Shown here piece after piece: positions 11,349-21,913 of a DNA stretch of 64,000 nt. The DNA comes from Lasiosphaeria ovina (lineage: Eukaryota; Ascomycota; Sordariomycetes; Sordariales; Lasiosphaeriaceae): assembly GCA_033439765.1 (NCBI GenBank), contig JAULSN010000011.1, positions 806,001 through 870,000 on the forward strand, read 5' to 3'. Below the pieces are notes generated by a model. The model was not told the origin of the DNA, ran no database searches, and saw only the letters and a program-made list of their open reading frames with translations. Every line of letters begins with the position of its first letter. Position 1 is the stretch's first letter. Position numbers and translations under genes: made by a program.

Positions 11349-12076
11349 GGTTCGAGGTCTAGCAAGGTGAGGTGCTCTGGTGCCTGTGGAAGGTATGTGA
11401 AGGTTGATACAAAGAGTTCGACTCGAGCTTCCCCGCCTTTGAACGGTGCGTTCCCCTCTTCATCTTGTGACGGACTTGAGCCACAAGCCACAAGCGTACA
11501 TATCTAACAAGCGGCTTTGGTTAGTTTCGCGTGGACTGGCCGCTACTATTTCAATGTTTTGCCTCATCTCAGGTTTCTGCCTTGGAGCCAGGAAGCATGC
11601 ATACATTGTATTTTAAGTTACGGGGAATTAGTTATAGCTCTTGATTTCGGGCAAGTTCCCGCAACCCTTACTTCGGCTGCGTCGTCAGCCTTTCATTGAC
11701 CTAAACTTTGGAATGTGTGATGCGTCGTATCGATCTGTTCTGCAAGCTGCTTGGCTCGTTGACTATCGCGCTCATTGCAGCTGCGTCTGTCTCGGTTGCT
11801 GTCTATTCGACTCTCAGGATGAATGTAATCTCGGTTTTGGTAGAATATCTTTGTATCGAGAGGGTATACGACCCAAAATTGCCTTGCTGCTCGGGCTATT
11901 GATGTGCGTTTGCGATAGTCGGGTCTGGCTGGACAAGGGAGCAAGGCAGCCGTCGAATCTACAAACTTGGCCCACCGAGCCAGGCTCTAGAAACCTATCT
12001 TAGGTCGTTCGGTTTGGCAGAGGGCCCAGAAGAGATGATTGCTAGGTCTCTGGCAGGACCATGCGCTTGAGTCGAG
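11349..12076. other. Intergenic region
   Basis: The interval lies between the 5' end of the SDR gene (minus) and the 3' end of the next minus-strand gene. It should include the SDR promoter. No gene, repeat or clear TATA element is recognised. Confidence 0.5.
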
Positions 12077-13858
12077 TTAAAGATGTGGCAAATACTGTGT
12101 CCACTCAGTACTGCTGTAGGCTCCAGAAGGGAGACTTCTCAGGCTAACAAACGCTTCCACGACTAGATAGATACGAGTCAAGACATAGAAGACGGCGGCG
12201 GGAATTGCCAGGAGGGACAAGCCAATCTGAATCCAGGAGATCCAGAACCAGTGATTCCCTGAACAACCGATTTCTCCTTTAATCATTTCCCTGTCCAGGA
12301 CAGCATCAGAGAAGAAGACCAGCCAGAGAGTTGCTGCCACGGGTCCGCAGGTCGCGACATATACACAAGATGTCTTCCAGAGAACAAGCTCATGTCCTGA
12401 CGGAAAGGGGTCGTTCCAAGCTGCTGCGTGTATCGCTCCGTAAGCGAGTGCACAGACTAAGAGAACGATTAGGAGCTCAATACCCAAGTTCCGGAGGATA
12501 CGAGTGGTGTAGTTGTACTGTATATCCTCTACCCCGCACATGCCTGGGTCGCCTGAAACGGTTCTGATATGATCTCGCAGTGCGTGTGCCACAGGTCCGG
12601 ATGGGTCAAGCGGTGGACATATATGCTCCATGGGCGATGTGACTGCAGCGCGCTTGAGGAGAGACGGGAGCTCTGGAAAGTCGCGGATACACTGGCGAAA
12701 CAGCTCCCATCTTTTCAAGGTAACACGGTCCAGTCTTATGGGATACGGCTTACCCCATCTTCTGGAGTATTTAATCCCGATTCCGACCGAGACCACGACC
12801 TCGGAAGCCATGAGTCCTATCCCCACAGGTTTTGTTTTGCTCTCGGTTGCCATGCTGGGAGTGACATATTGCCTTGAGGTGCTGTCACCTGGTAAGAGTT
12901 TCCGGTAGAATGCAGAGCCGCGTGATAGATCGAATAGCATGATGTGGTCGGCGCTTACGCTCTGGGATGATGTGTCCTCGTTTGAAGCCAGAGGGTGCGG
13001 CTGCAGAGTATCAAGTAGTGTTCTGGGATCATCAATCCAGTAGATGTCGTCGCATTCTGCTAAGGGTCTCGACGAGTTTCCGCCAAGTCTTGAGCCAAAT
13101 CTTTTGCTGCTCAGCCTGCTGAACATCCACATTAGAGCAGCCACAGGTGCTGCCCACTCTCCATCCACGACTGTTGGATCGTATATGTCCAAAGGTTTTT
13201 CCCACCACAAGAAATAGGTCGCTAAGGCGCATACTGCATGCGCCATGGTGGTAAGCTCGAGCGGTGTGACAGGCAACTTCATGGCCCACCTCGTCAGCAG
13301 CTGGAGCGTGAACCAGCCGCTCTGGGCAACGACGATGAGCTTGGCAAGACCATCTGCATTGCTCTTGTCTAAAATGTAGTCTTTCGACACCGGGGGGAGG
13401 AGTCCCATTTTCGCCAGGGCCGCGGTGCCCTCCGGGAGAAGATACAATCTCGGCGAGCCCGGAATATAAGGGTCTTGGCCTTCTTGCGCCGTGTTCAACA
13501 CGAATCCCCCCATTGTTGCGTAGAAGCTATGCGTCATTGTCCAATGTCTGTACTGGTCCAAGGTCAGAATAAGTCCTTCGTCTACACTACTCCATGCTGA
13601 CTTACTGTGTCTCCTGGTACCTCCCTCATCTGACCCAAGAGGCGGGATGCTTGCCGTCTTTGACACCACGCAACAAAGACAACGAGTTCCGGAGCAAAAC
13701 ATCCCATCAAAACCCACTTTCCCTTTCGCATGCACGCATCAAACGCCGTCAGATTGGGTGCGGGGATGTTGAGGTGCAGTGCTGTATAGACACACAAGAC
13801 CAGGGTCATGATACAGCTTCTTAGGATGCCGAATGTTCCGCGGCCCTCTGGTTCAGGT
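12077..13858 (-). CDS. Multi-span fungal membrane protein, unknown function
   Basis: A fungus-specific membrane protein family that I recognise by pattern but cannot name. Exons 13858-13606 and 13552-12077 are supported: the 53-nt intron has a perfect GTAAGT donor and a CTGACC branch, and joins VPGDT to YRHWTMTHSFYATMGG in frame. The first visible exon reads PEPEGRGTFGILRSC, then a membrane helix (IMTLVLCVYTALHLNI) and KGKWVLMGCFAPELVVF. The start codon is not resolved: an upstream exon ending near MVTGW (about 13963-13930) is likely, but no donor there gives the right phase. The C-terminal part has at least three more helices (LLIVLLVCALAYGAI, CGPVAATLWLVFF, IGLSLLAIPAAVFYVLTRIYLVV). The middle is soluble. 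Function unknown. Confidence 0.75.
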
Positions 13859-14413
13859 CTGCCACGGACGTTCGTTAGTAAATTATCTGTCTATTGCAGC
13901 GTAGTTGGCCGTTGATACGTATACGTACACCCATCCCGTCACCATAGTGCTGTTCGTCGCCATTCGTGATCCCGTAAAGCTAGACAGAAGGGTCCGTTGA
14001 TAATCAAGCGGATTTCGAGAATCTGAAATGTTGTGACGCGGGGAAAAGGTCGAGCAGGCTCTCATGACAGCAGCGGGATTTATGGTGCATTCTGCGGCTG
14101 AGCCCCCTCAGACCAGGCCCCTTGCCTGGCCAATCAGTCGTTACCATCCTCGCCAAAGGGCAAGCTAAAAACTTAGCCCAAGGCCCCCGGCCTGCTCCCT
14201 GTCGTCGCTGCATCCGCTCATCCTCCATCTCCATGGCTTCGGCGAGTTCTCCGCCTCTCACGCTCCTCGTCACCACCGTCTCACCGCGGACCCGCCATGA
14301 TCGTGCGTGGCGCTTTTTATCTCCCGCTACACCGGGGTATTGGCTTTTTTTTCCGTGACCAACTTTGATCTGTATATCGCATCTCCCGCTACACGCAGCA
14401 ACAAAAATCAACT

Positions 14414-15064
14414 TCAGTGGGATACTGACGACCCGTGCATCTCCCATGGAAGGGTCGGGGCCCTGAGCGGTCCCCGGATGAGCCCAGGCCGCTGGAATGC
14501 CGGCAGCGGAACCAATGGACGTCCGTACCCCCGAACTAAGACCCTTCGGCAGCAAACTGCCATCATATACGGATGGCAGGCAGGCCCTGGATATTCGCGG
14601 ATGCCAAACGGATAGGGGATCCAGTCGCCTAGTCGTCTCTGCGAATTGACTTCCTGAGCCGACAACGCCTTCTTCTTCTTCCGAAGCAGAATGGCGATCC
14701 GGCTTCCTATGGCCTTCAGAACGTTGGCCTCGCCATCCGACGTCGTAGCAGCTTTGACCCGCTTCAGGGCAACCGTAGTGCCACGGCCCAGAAATTCGCC
14801 CGTGAGCGGGTTCCTAGTCTCCAGTCTGTCCTCGGCACTGTCGATTAGGTAACGGTACACTTCCGAGTTGACGCCTTGCCCAACAAGGTAGCCGAGACTT
14901 GAGAACTGTTTCCGAGCCGGCCTGAACCCGGCTCGCTCGGTTTGTTGGAGAAAGAGACACCACGGCAGCTCGTCCTGAAGGCTTCTCTGGTCTGTCTCTA
15001 CTTCCAGCGTGTTAGGATCATTTTCTTTGGGATTCACGGAAGAATCAAACATAAGTAATGCCAT
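14414..15064 (-). pseudogene. Truncated protein-kinase-like gene
   Basis: The 216-codon frame starts at ATG 15064. Around residues 50-110 it resembles a kinase N-lobe: SLGYLVGQGVNSEVYRY looks like a glycine-rich loop (GQGxxxEV) and TTVALKRVKA like the VAxK lysine strand. After about residue 125 (IAILLRKKKK) the similarity ends and the frame becomes arbitrary. No catalytic loop or DFG motif follows, in this or other frames, down to 14000. It is divergent from the HeLo-domain gene, with 347 bases between the two ATGs. Kinase domains frequently accompany HeLo domains in fungi, so it is probably the remnant of a partner kinase, though a short pseudokinase product is not excluded. Confidence 0.5.
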
Positions 15065-15255
15065 GTCTGCGTTCGTTGATTATGGCATATCAATCATGCA
15101 TAGACAAATTGACGAGGCAGATTGCAGATTGGAGGTGAGGCATTTGATTCATCTCAGAATCAGCCCCTGTTCCGAGCCCCGCCTTTTGGTCGGTTTCCCA
15201 GTTAGTCATCGTGAACCAAGTGCATGTATGTACATGTACACATTCGTGTATGTGC

Positions 15256-15262
15256 TATATAA
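15256..15262 (+). promoter_or_regulatory. Candidate TATA box of the HeLo-domain gene
   Basis: TATATAA lies 150 bases upstream of the ATG at 15412. The intergenic stretch 15065-15411 also has to hold the promoter of the divergent kinase-like fragment. Confidence 0.4.
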
Positions 15263-15411
15263 CGGCAGCTCACGTGTAAGGTACACATTGAACAACCCCT
15301 CTGCGCCACCCACATGCAGTGCACACCCTACTCGCCCAAAGTCCACCCCAGCCTGATCGTCAGCAGAAAACAAGTCCACTCCAGAGACTTCGCTCCAGAA
15401 AAGAAGGGACA

Positions 15412-16314
15412 ATGGATGTTGGAGACATTGTATTTGGCTCGCTGAGCCTCCTAGGCCTCGTTGCAACCGTCGAGTCGTGCGTCCAAGGCTACGACCAATT
15501 CGTTGCCTCGGCTCGCGAAGCGCCCGACAGGTCCAACAAGTTCGCCATTTACGTCAGGATCGAACAGCGAAGATTCCAGCTGTACTGGGAGTACATGGGG
15601 CTGTCGACCACCGACTGCCCTCTTCTCCGCGAACAAAGCCGCACGACACAGGAGCTCATTGTCGATATCGCTGGCGAGGTCAAGACTTTGCTGTTGGATG
15701 CCCAACTTCTCTCAAGAAGCTACGGCGCTGAGGCCATGCCGCCGAGATCAAGCGAGGCCGCCGACCTCGAAATTGGTCCTAATACCCTTTCTACGTCCTC
15801 GACGATTCTCGACAGGCTCTTGGGATCGGATTGGTTTGGGCAGCGCCCGACCCTGACTCGCAGGCAGAGTCTGGTTTGGGTGTGGAAGGACGAGAAGAAG
15901 GCCATGGGCCTCTTGAAGGACCTGCGCGGGTTCAACAAACAGCTGTGGACGTCGCTGGCACCACAACACGAGATCCTCCTCAAGCAGGGCGAGCCAGCCT
16001 GGATTCTGCCTGGGCTCAACGACGTGTGGGCTATCCAGCGCCTGGCGGGAGGAGAAACACCAGGCGACTTGGACGATCCTCTCACGGTATGCTCTGGCCT
16101 TCGGACGGCTCGTTTGCAGCCAGATTCGGTCCAGGATATTCCGTTTCACGAAATGAAGCCAGCTACGCTTCAAGTAGAGCAGATCGCCGACAACAACCTC
16201 GGACCAAACCGCTACCTTGCTTGCTTCAACGGCAGAAACGTTATTGTAGAGTACAAACGGGGAGACCCCAGCATGACCAGCAACGACAAAGCAGTTAGCG
16301 GCTGCTTGCGCTGA
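15412..16314 (+). CDS. HeLo-domain protein (prion-inhibition/cell-death family)
   Basis: The 300-residue frame starts at ATG in ACAATGG. The N-terminus (MDVGDIVFGSLSLLGLVATVESC) and helical pattern match the HeLo domain known from HET-S and related fungal proteins, which acts as a membrane-disrupting executioner when activated. Residues about 170-200 (SLVWVWKDEKKAMGLLKDLRGFNKQLW) match the characteristic last HeLo helices, where the family has W-x-L-K-D-K. After the domain, residues 225-300 look like a linker. The frame stops at TGA 16312-16314, but the next frame continues with kinase-like sequence from about 16299. A one-base loss near 16298 explains this, so the native protein was probably longer. 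There is no HET-s-like prion motif. Divergent to the truncated kinase-like gene. Confidence 0.75.
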   Translation: MDVGDIVFGSLSLLGLVATVESCVQGYDQFVASAREAPDRSNKFAIYVRIEQRRFQLYWEYMGLSTTDCPLLREQSRTTQELIVDIAGEVKTLLLDAQLLSRSYGAEAMPPRSSEAADLEIGPNTLSTSSTILDRLLGSDWFGQRPTLTRRQSLVWVWKDEKKAMGLLKDLRGFNKQLWTSLAPQHEILLKQGEPAWILPGLNDVWAIQRLAGGETPGDLDDPLTVCSGLRTARLQPDSVQDIPFHEMKPATLQVEQIADNNLGPNRYLACFNGRNVIVEYKRGDPSMTSNDKAVSGCLR

Positions 16315-16736
16315 TGAAAGTCTTGGCAAGGAAGAATCATCCAATGCTACGGATCCTTCGTGGGCTATCCCTCTTCACAGATGGGCCTCATGGTGCTGAC
16401 TTCGGGCTGGTCTTCGATTGCCCGGCCCCGATGTCCAGTGTGCTGGTACGCTACGTCACGCTTGGCCATCTTCTTGCCGCGAGGGACAACTCAGCGTTAT
16501 TTAATCTAGAGACGATAGACAAGGCTGTGACTGTAGACTTGATACGTCCCAAGATGCATAAGACGGGAGTTTTGTTTAAATTGTTTGTTGGGTTGGATGT
16601 GTGGTGCTCATTTGTTCGGGTAGACGATGGCGCAGCAGGTGGCTGCAGCACGCTGCATGCCTTGATTAATTATCGCGTTCAGCTTTATTCAGCTCAGGCA
16701 GGTTATTTTAGGACACCAGAATTTCGGATAGGATAA
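16299..16736 (+). pseudogene. Frame-displaced kinase-like continuation of the HeLo gene
   Basis: Starting at 16299 in the frame one base off from the HeLo gene, the sequence reads RLLALMKVLARKNHPMLRILRGLSLF and then DFGLVFDCP. This is the pattern of the kinase-like domain that follows HeLo in many fungal proteins (HPNxxxLxGxF ... GLVFE). After about 16490 the pattern fades into sequence rich in AT and no kinase catalytic loop is found. The tail is therefore truncated as well as displaced in frame. Confidence 0.6.
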
Positions 16737-16763
16737 TATGACCGTGGCTAGCGGTAAACTACC

Positions 16764-17126
16764 GTGTACTTCCCCTCGACGCTGCGTGTGCGCCCATAGT
16801 GCTACTACTGCCGCACAAACCGCGGAATCTCACTAGCAGACCACCACACACGGCAGCAGCAAGACACGCTCCCGCCCGCACCGTGCGTGTCGTGCCCGCA
16901 GTGCCGCAGCCCCGTGATCTGGCCCGCCGAGTACCGCAGCCCGGTACCCTTGTACGAGGAGCGCGGCTTCATCTGCGTGGGGTGCCGCAGCGGACAGGCA
17001 ACCATAGTCGAGGCAACAACAACACCGCGCAAGCTGATCTCCGAAAAGAAGACGGGCTAGGCAATCGACGACGCGCACAACACGATCCCGCACCCGTTCA
17101 ACTACGCGTGCAGCGTCCACTGTTAA
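16764..17126 (+). pseudogene. Cys-rich zinc-ribbon-like relic with two in-frame TAG codons
   Basis: One frame of 121 codons reads coherently through two TAG codons at 16797-16799 and 17058-17060 to a TAA at 17124-17126. It contains CYYC right after the first TAG, then CVSCPQC, then CVGC, then a final CSVHC. The spaced CxxC pairs suggest one or two zinc-binding ribbons. Both TAG codons would be CAG before a C-to-T change, the kind of mutation repeat-induced point mutation makes. No start codon is seen. It looks like the 3' end of a dead gene; I do not recognise the family. Confidence 0.45.
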
Positions 17127-18203
17127 TTATGGCGTGTTTGTGGAAGGAACTGTTGTATCTGGCAGTCAATATCGAGAGCAGCCGGTGCTGCTTATCTCTT
17201 CAACCCAAAACTGACTGCCTTGGTGTTAGTATTGTTTGCGGCAAGCCTTGGTGATTCTGATCCAGGCTTGAGTCTAGAAAAGTGCCCCTGAGGGCCAAAG
17301 TTAGCCCTTGCGAGTTCCGATCGACGTGATCGAACGAGTCTTCCCCGATTCCAAGAGGCAGCACAGTGTATGGCATATCAACTGAAACGCGGTTAGTCAC
17401 ATCAAAGGTAACTGAAGCTGTTAGCTAAAGGCGCAGCGCGGTGACAAAGGCTATACCGGTAGCGATCACGGCGAGTCTTAACAGCCTTGATAACGATGCC
17501 GACTTGAAGCGCCTAGACCACATGAACCAGAAGGCTCGCACTGAAACAGGCGTTTTTGGGGTGCAACCAAACAGGGCACTTGTAAGCGAGTGGCGCGAAC
17601 TATGGTGGGATGCTTGCATGGAACTGTCAAGTCTTTACAGCCAAAAGTTTGGTTTTGCCGTGTCAGCTGGAACGGCGTCAAGGAAAGGGGGCCTATCAGA
17701 TCTTGTACCGCCCCCGCCACCAACAACACCTCTCTACGTATCAGTACAAAGGTATTCCTCAATTCTCAGCAAAAACTAGCCGCGAAACCCACTGAACCAA
17801 TCACACTGATCGTGATATGCAAGTCCTCGGATTGTGATCCATTCGCCGTACACCATCTCACCCACGCCGGTCGAGACCCCGTGCAAGCACGCTCGATATC
17901 TATTGAATTAGGCGTCCTAGTTGCACGGCGCGACGAGGTAGCTTTCGAGAGCCTTGTGGCCCAAGAGGGAAATAAGAGATAAGGATGTCGGGTGCGCCCC
18001 ACCCTCTGGTCTGCAAATACTTCGAGAGCCTTGTGGCCCAAAGATGGAAATAAGATACGAGATAAAGACACCTGCTTCCCACCCTCCGGTCTGCAAATAA
18101 CACTCCGAGCGGTGCCGCTCCTACGCATCAAGCTTCTCCTCACAAACCCCAACACCGACATCGATGCACCTGTTACATCGTCGCTACCTGGCAGACACGC
18201 TCC
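17127..18203. other. Intergenic region upstream of the GTPase gene
   Basis: No gene is recognised. It holds a two-copy tandem duplication at 17944-18100 that lies just before the GTPase start and so may be part of its promoter or leader. Confidence 0.5.
17944..18100. repeat. Two-copy tandem repeat, about 78 bp
   Basis: Both copies (17944-18020 and 18021-18100) begin TTCGAGAGCCTTGTGGCCCA and end in CACCCTCYGGTCTGCAAATA. The centre differs by small indels. It lies 100-260 bases upstream of the GTPase ATG. A paired regulatory block or a simple duplication are both possible. Confidence 0.75.
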
Positions 18204-20986
18204 ATGAAGATGCTACTTCGTTTTTGGCCATGGGCGGTGATCGCCATTTTCTTGTTTCAGACATCTCAAGCCGCTCAAAAGCCAATTGCTGGGATTGGGG
18301 GGAATGAGAATCCGCTGCTTGTGGCGTGAGTGTCCCTAATCAACAACCTGCTGCCCGACTTGCTTCCAACTGAGAGCCGTTGTCCATCAAGCGATAATCA
18401 CCAATGGCTGACTGAGTTGCAGAGTGATGGGCCCTACGGGCTCCGGAAAAAGTTCGGTGTGTTTATTATTCCATATCGTTGTCATATTTCAAGGGTGTTC
18501 GAACACCTATTGATAATTATTCTCAGTTCATCAACACCATCTTGGGTACGGATCGATTCAAGGTTGGGAAACGCCTCGGATCTGAGACCAAATGGGTCCA
18601 AGACGAATTGGTCCAGATCGACGGCCGTCCAATCCGAATTGTTGACACCCCTGGATTTGACGATACAAATCTCACCGACACCCAAGTGCTCGAGATGATT
18701 GTGGCCTGGATGAGTGTTCAGTCAGTCGCGATGCCACATGCCTTCATCCACATGGCTGACACGTCTTTTTGAGGTAGATACAAGCAAAAGACCAAGTTCG
18801 CCGGTATCCTCTACCTTCGCGACATCACCGAGTCCAAGATGAAGGGCTCGGACATGACGAACCTCCGAATGTTCCGCGCGCTGTGTGGGACCAACGGTCT
18901 CGAAAACGTCATCATTGTGACGACGAAGTGGAATCTGATGGCCTATGAACCGGGAGTGGCCGAGGCGCGAGAAGAGGAGCTGCGGTCCGACTATCTAAAG
19001 CCGTTGCTGAGCTCTGGCGCCGAGTTCGCTCGTGACCATGGAACCTCCAAGTCGTCGCGCACGATTCTCCGCAAGATACTGCACAAGAACAAGGCCTTCT
19101 ATCTAGATTTCCAACGAGAAATTGTCGACGAGGGCAAGCGGCTCAACGAGATTGAGGCTGGGAGAGTACTGCAGGAGCATCTCCTGGAGCTGGAGGAAAG
19201 GCACAAGGCGAACCTCCAAGCGCTGAGCGAGGAGCTCACGCAGGAGCACAGCGAGAAGATGCGCGAGGCGCTCGAAGAGCAGCACCGCAAAACAGCTGAG
19301 GAGGCCATGGAGAAAGCCAAGCACCAGCAGGGCCAGCTCGAAGAGACTTTCACCAAGAGGTTTGCCGAGCAAGAGCAGATTTTCCGTAAGATGCTCGAGG
19401 ATCTGCATCGCGAACACGAGGCAAAAATGGAGAAGGCGAGCGAGGAAGAGAAGGAGAAGCTTCTGCAGCAGAAAGCCGAGCTAGAAAAGGCGCTGAAAGC
19501 CGCCGACAAGGGAGACAGTTCCCTAATGTGGAATGTGGTGAGTTTCTCGGGTTTCCCTCGTTCTATCAGCGTTTTTTTCTTGAAACAAAAACCCGCGGCC
19601 CGTCCCAAGTCCCAAACTGTCACCGGCTCAGGATCTACAACTCGGAACCACACCTCTCTTCCAACTACCTACGTACCACATCTCTCGAGAGGCCCGCTGA
19701 CGGGTACTGGACGATACCAAGGCGGAGAAAGTAATCCGGAACGCGGCCATCACCTACAGCATCCACGCCATCGCGGCCCTCTTTGGACTGCCGCCCATCG
19801 TTCTCCAAGGGGCCGTGCACGGCGTCATGTATGCCAACATCAACCTCTCGGCCGTCACCGGGGTGCTGCCTGGAGTTTTGACCGACTGGGCGCGGCCGCT
19901 TGCGAATCTGTCGGACTCGACCGTGGTCACGTCCGCGTTCGCCCGCCTGGGACTCGGCGTGCCCGACTGGATCGCTCCCTTGGCCAACATCTCCGATGTG
20001 CTATCGCACTACTATGGTGCCTTTTTGGCCAATACCACTGAGTGGCAGTCCAAGCTCTGGAACATGTCGTCGGGCCTGGCGTCGCAATACGATGCAGCCG
20101 TGAGCCTCTCCGAGTCGATGCTCGCGGCCTTGGCGAACGTGTCCCTCACGGGCGGCAACTGGACTGTGCTGCTTCCGGCGAACATCAGCCTCCCCGAGTT
20201 CATGGTCACGGCCTGGGCAAACGCATCCCTCACGGGTGGCAACTGGACTGCGCGGATTCCGGCGAACCTCAGCCTCTCCGAGTTCTGGAAAGTGTTTGCG
20301 GGCACCAAGCAGGCGTCGCAGCGTGTGAATCCTAGCGCGATATCCTGTACCGCGGACGGAAACTGTACTCTCGGGGAGAACCCATGGACTGCAGACTCTT
20401 TGCTGTTGCACGTAGCGTCCAAAGTTCTCGACCTGGAGTCCAACATCCCGACCTGGAGTAATATCTCTCGCATGGGGGCCAACTGGACAAGCTCACTAGT
20501 GCAGTGGGCGAACCTCCCACGCCTCTGGTGAACGAACGCGGCCGCCGATGTGGAAAATGGGAGACCCCGGGGGAGGTACAATGCAGTGCAGTAGATGACT
20601 GACTTCTATTACCTCTGCAGCTCGGCCAAGCCGCCCTGACCACAGGAGTCAACTTCCTCCTGCCAATCGTCCTCGCCCAGCTCGCCCCCAAACTCGGGTT
20701 CGGTGGCACGGGATTTTCGAATGGAGGCGGCGGCGGGGGCGCCGCTGCGCTGCCCGTGGCCCCGGCTGCCACGGCCGAAATGCCCCAGATTCTCAACGTC
20801 AACTGGTACACAGACCCGATAATGCGCGGCATGCACATCACGGACAACGCGGCGAAGGACTGGGGGCAGCTGCCGAGCTGGGATGTCGGCAGCGACGATT
20901 TCTCGGTCAGCGACTGGCTGATTAAAGGGCTCGAGGGCGTCGTGGATATCGCGGTGCCTTTGATAGAGTACATCATTGATGATTGA
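18204..20986 (+). CDS. AIG1/GIMAP-like P-loop GTPase with coiled coil and glycosylated membrane tail
   Basis: Exons: 18204-18325, 18423-18456, 18527-18720, 18778-19537, 19722-about 20527 and 20621-20986. The first four junctions keep phase and rebuild LLVAVMGPTGSGKSS-FINTILG (G1/P-loop) and SVQYKQKTKFAGILYL. G3 is DTPGFDD; the G4 position reads VTTKWN, with Asn where NKxD/TKxD proteins have Asp. Then comes a long Glu/Lys/Gln coiled coil (about residues 225-360), a hydrophobic segment (IHAIAALFGLPPIVLQGAVHGV) and a tail with many N-x-S/T sites, including two 28-residue repeats (NVSLTGGNWT / NASLTGGNWT). The protein begins with a signal-peptide-like stretch (LLRFWPWAVIAIFLFQTSQA) directly before the G domain, which is unusual. 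The last junction fits phase only with a GTGCAG donor at 20499 or if one base is missing near 20527. It is the downstream neighbour of the HeLo locus. Confidence 0.8.
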
Positions 20987-21913
20987 ACAAGGTAAGCAGG
21001 CACGGCGGTCATGTTGAGTTCCTTAGAGTCTGCTGGAGCGAATCGAGTCCGGCTCACCAAGGCGAGGTCGACTCACTCCGATAACTTCACGATGGAGGAA
21101 TGTCTCAGAAACATGGCGCACTGGGCTGTTGGAATTTATGGGGTTGCAACTGCACTCGATAGCTATGAAACTGGTAATCTCTCTATAACCTTCTTAAGAA
21201 GCATTGCTTTTCCCCATATCTATGCTTTATCTGACAGGCAGCTATCACGTTGGCAAAGGGGAATTGTAAGGTTCATAGGGGTGGACAGGCGCCCCAATAG
21301 AGCTACCCAATAACAACGGGAAATGATCGCAAAAGAATAGCAAGATGGTGTACCCAAAGAGAAAAGAGCAAAAACCAATACCCCTCGCTAGACGGCTCAA
21401 AGGCTCGATTCAGATTATGTCGGGCCTTTCCATGTGTATCTACCCCTGGCCCCTGAATTGCCCCTAACCCCTGAGCGAGCCGAGCAGATTCAACAACGCA
21501 CGCCCATGCCACCCATAGCTACCTATCTGATTAACCGCCCCGTTTCACCGTCTCTGCCAGCAGCCGCCCGTTCTGACTAGACAAAAGGAAACACAAAGCA
21601 AATGCTGTCAAAGCACAGCCGCCGCCGCTCGCTCCCTTCCACCACGCCCCTTTGCAAGACCTTCTCCGGCAGGTCAAGCTAGTACATAAGCCCCTCGCAC
21701 ACCGCCGCCGCCCGGGTAATCGCCACGTCCATATGTTACAATCTCGACAGACGACCTAGTCTTCCCCAGCCAGCCAGCCAGCCTCAGCGCACCCAGCGCG
21801 CAACACACAGGCAAGCCAGACCAGCACCAGAAAAAGACCGGCCCTTCCATTATGTGTGTAATTATGCATCACCCGTCTCTCGCTCAAATAGCAGCAGCAG
21901 CGTGCCCCGCGAG
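20987..21913. other. Convergent intergenic region
   Basis: The GTPase gene and the minus-strand surface protein gene end towards this interval. It is rich in C and A. I see no coding region, repeat or RNA gene. Confidence 0.6.

Noticed and set aside
10468..11370. 300-codon open frame on the plus strand
   Set aside because: It is the antisense shadow of the SDR gene, rich in Ser/Ala/Thr/Leu without any motif.
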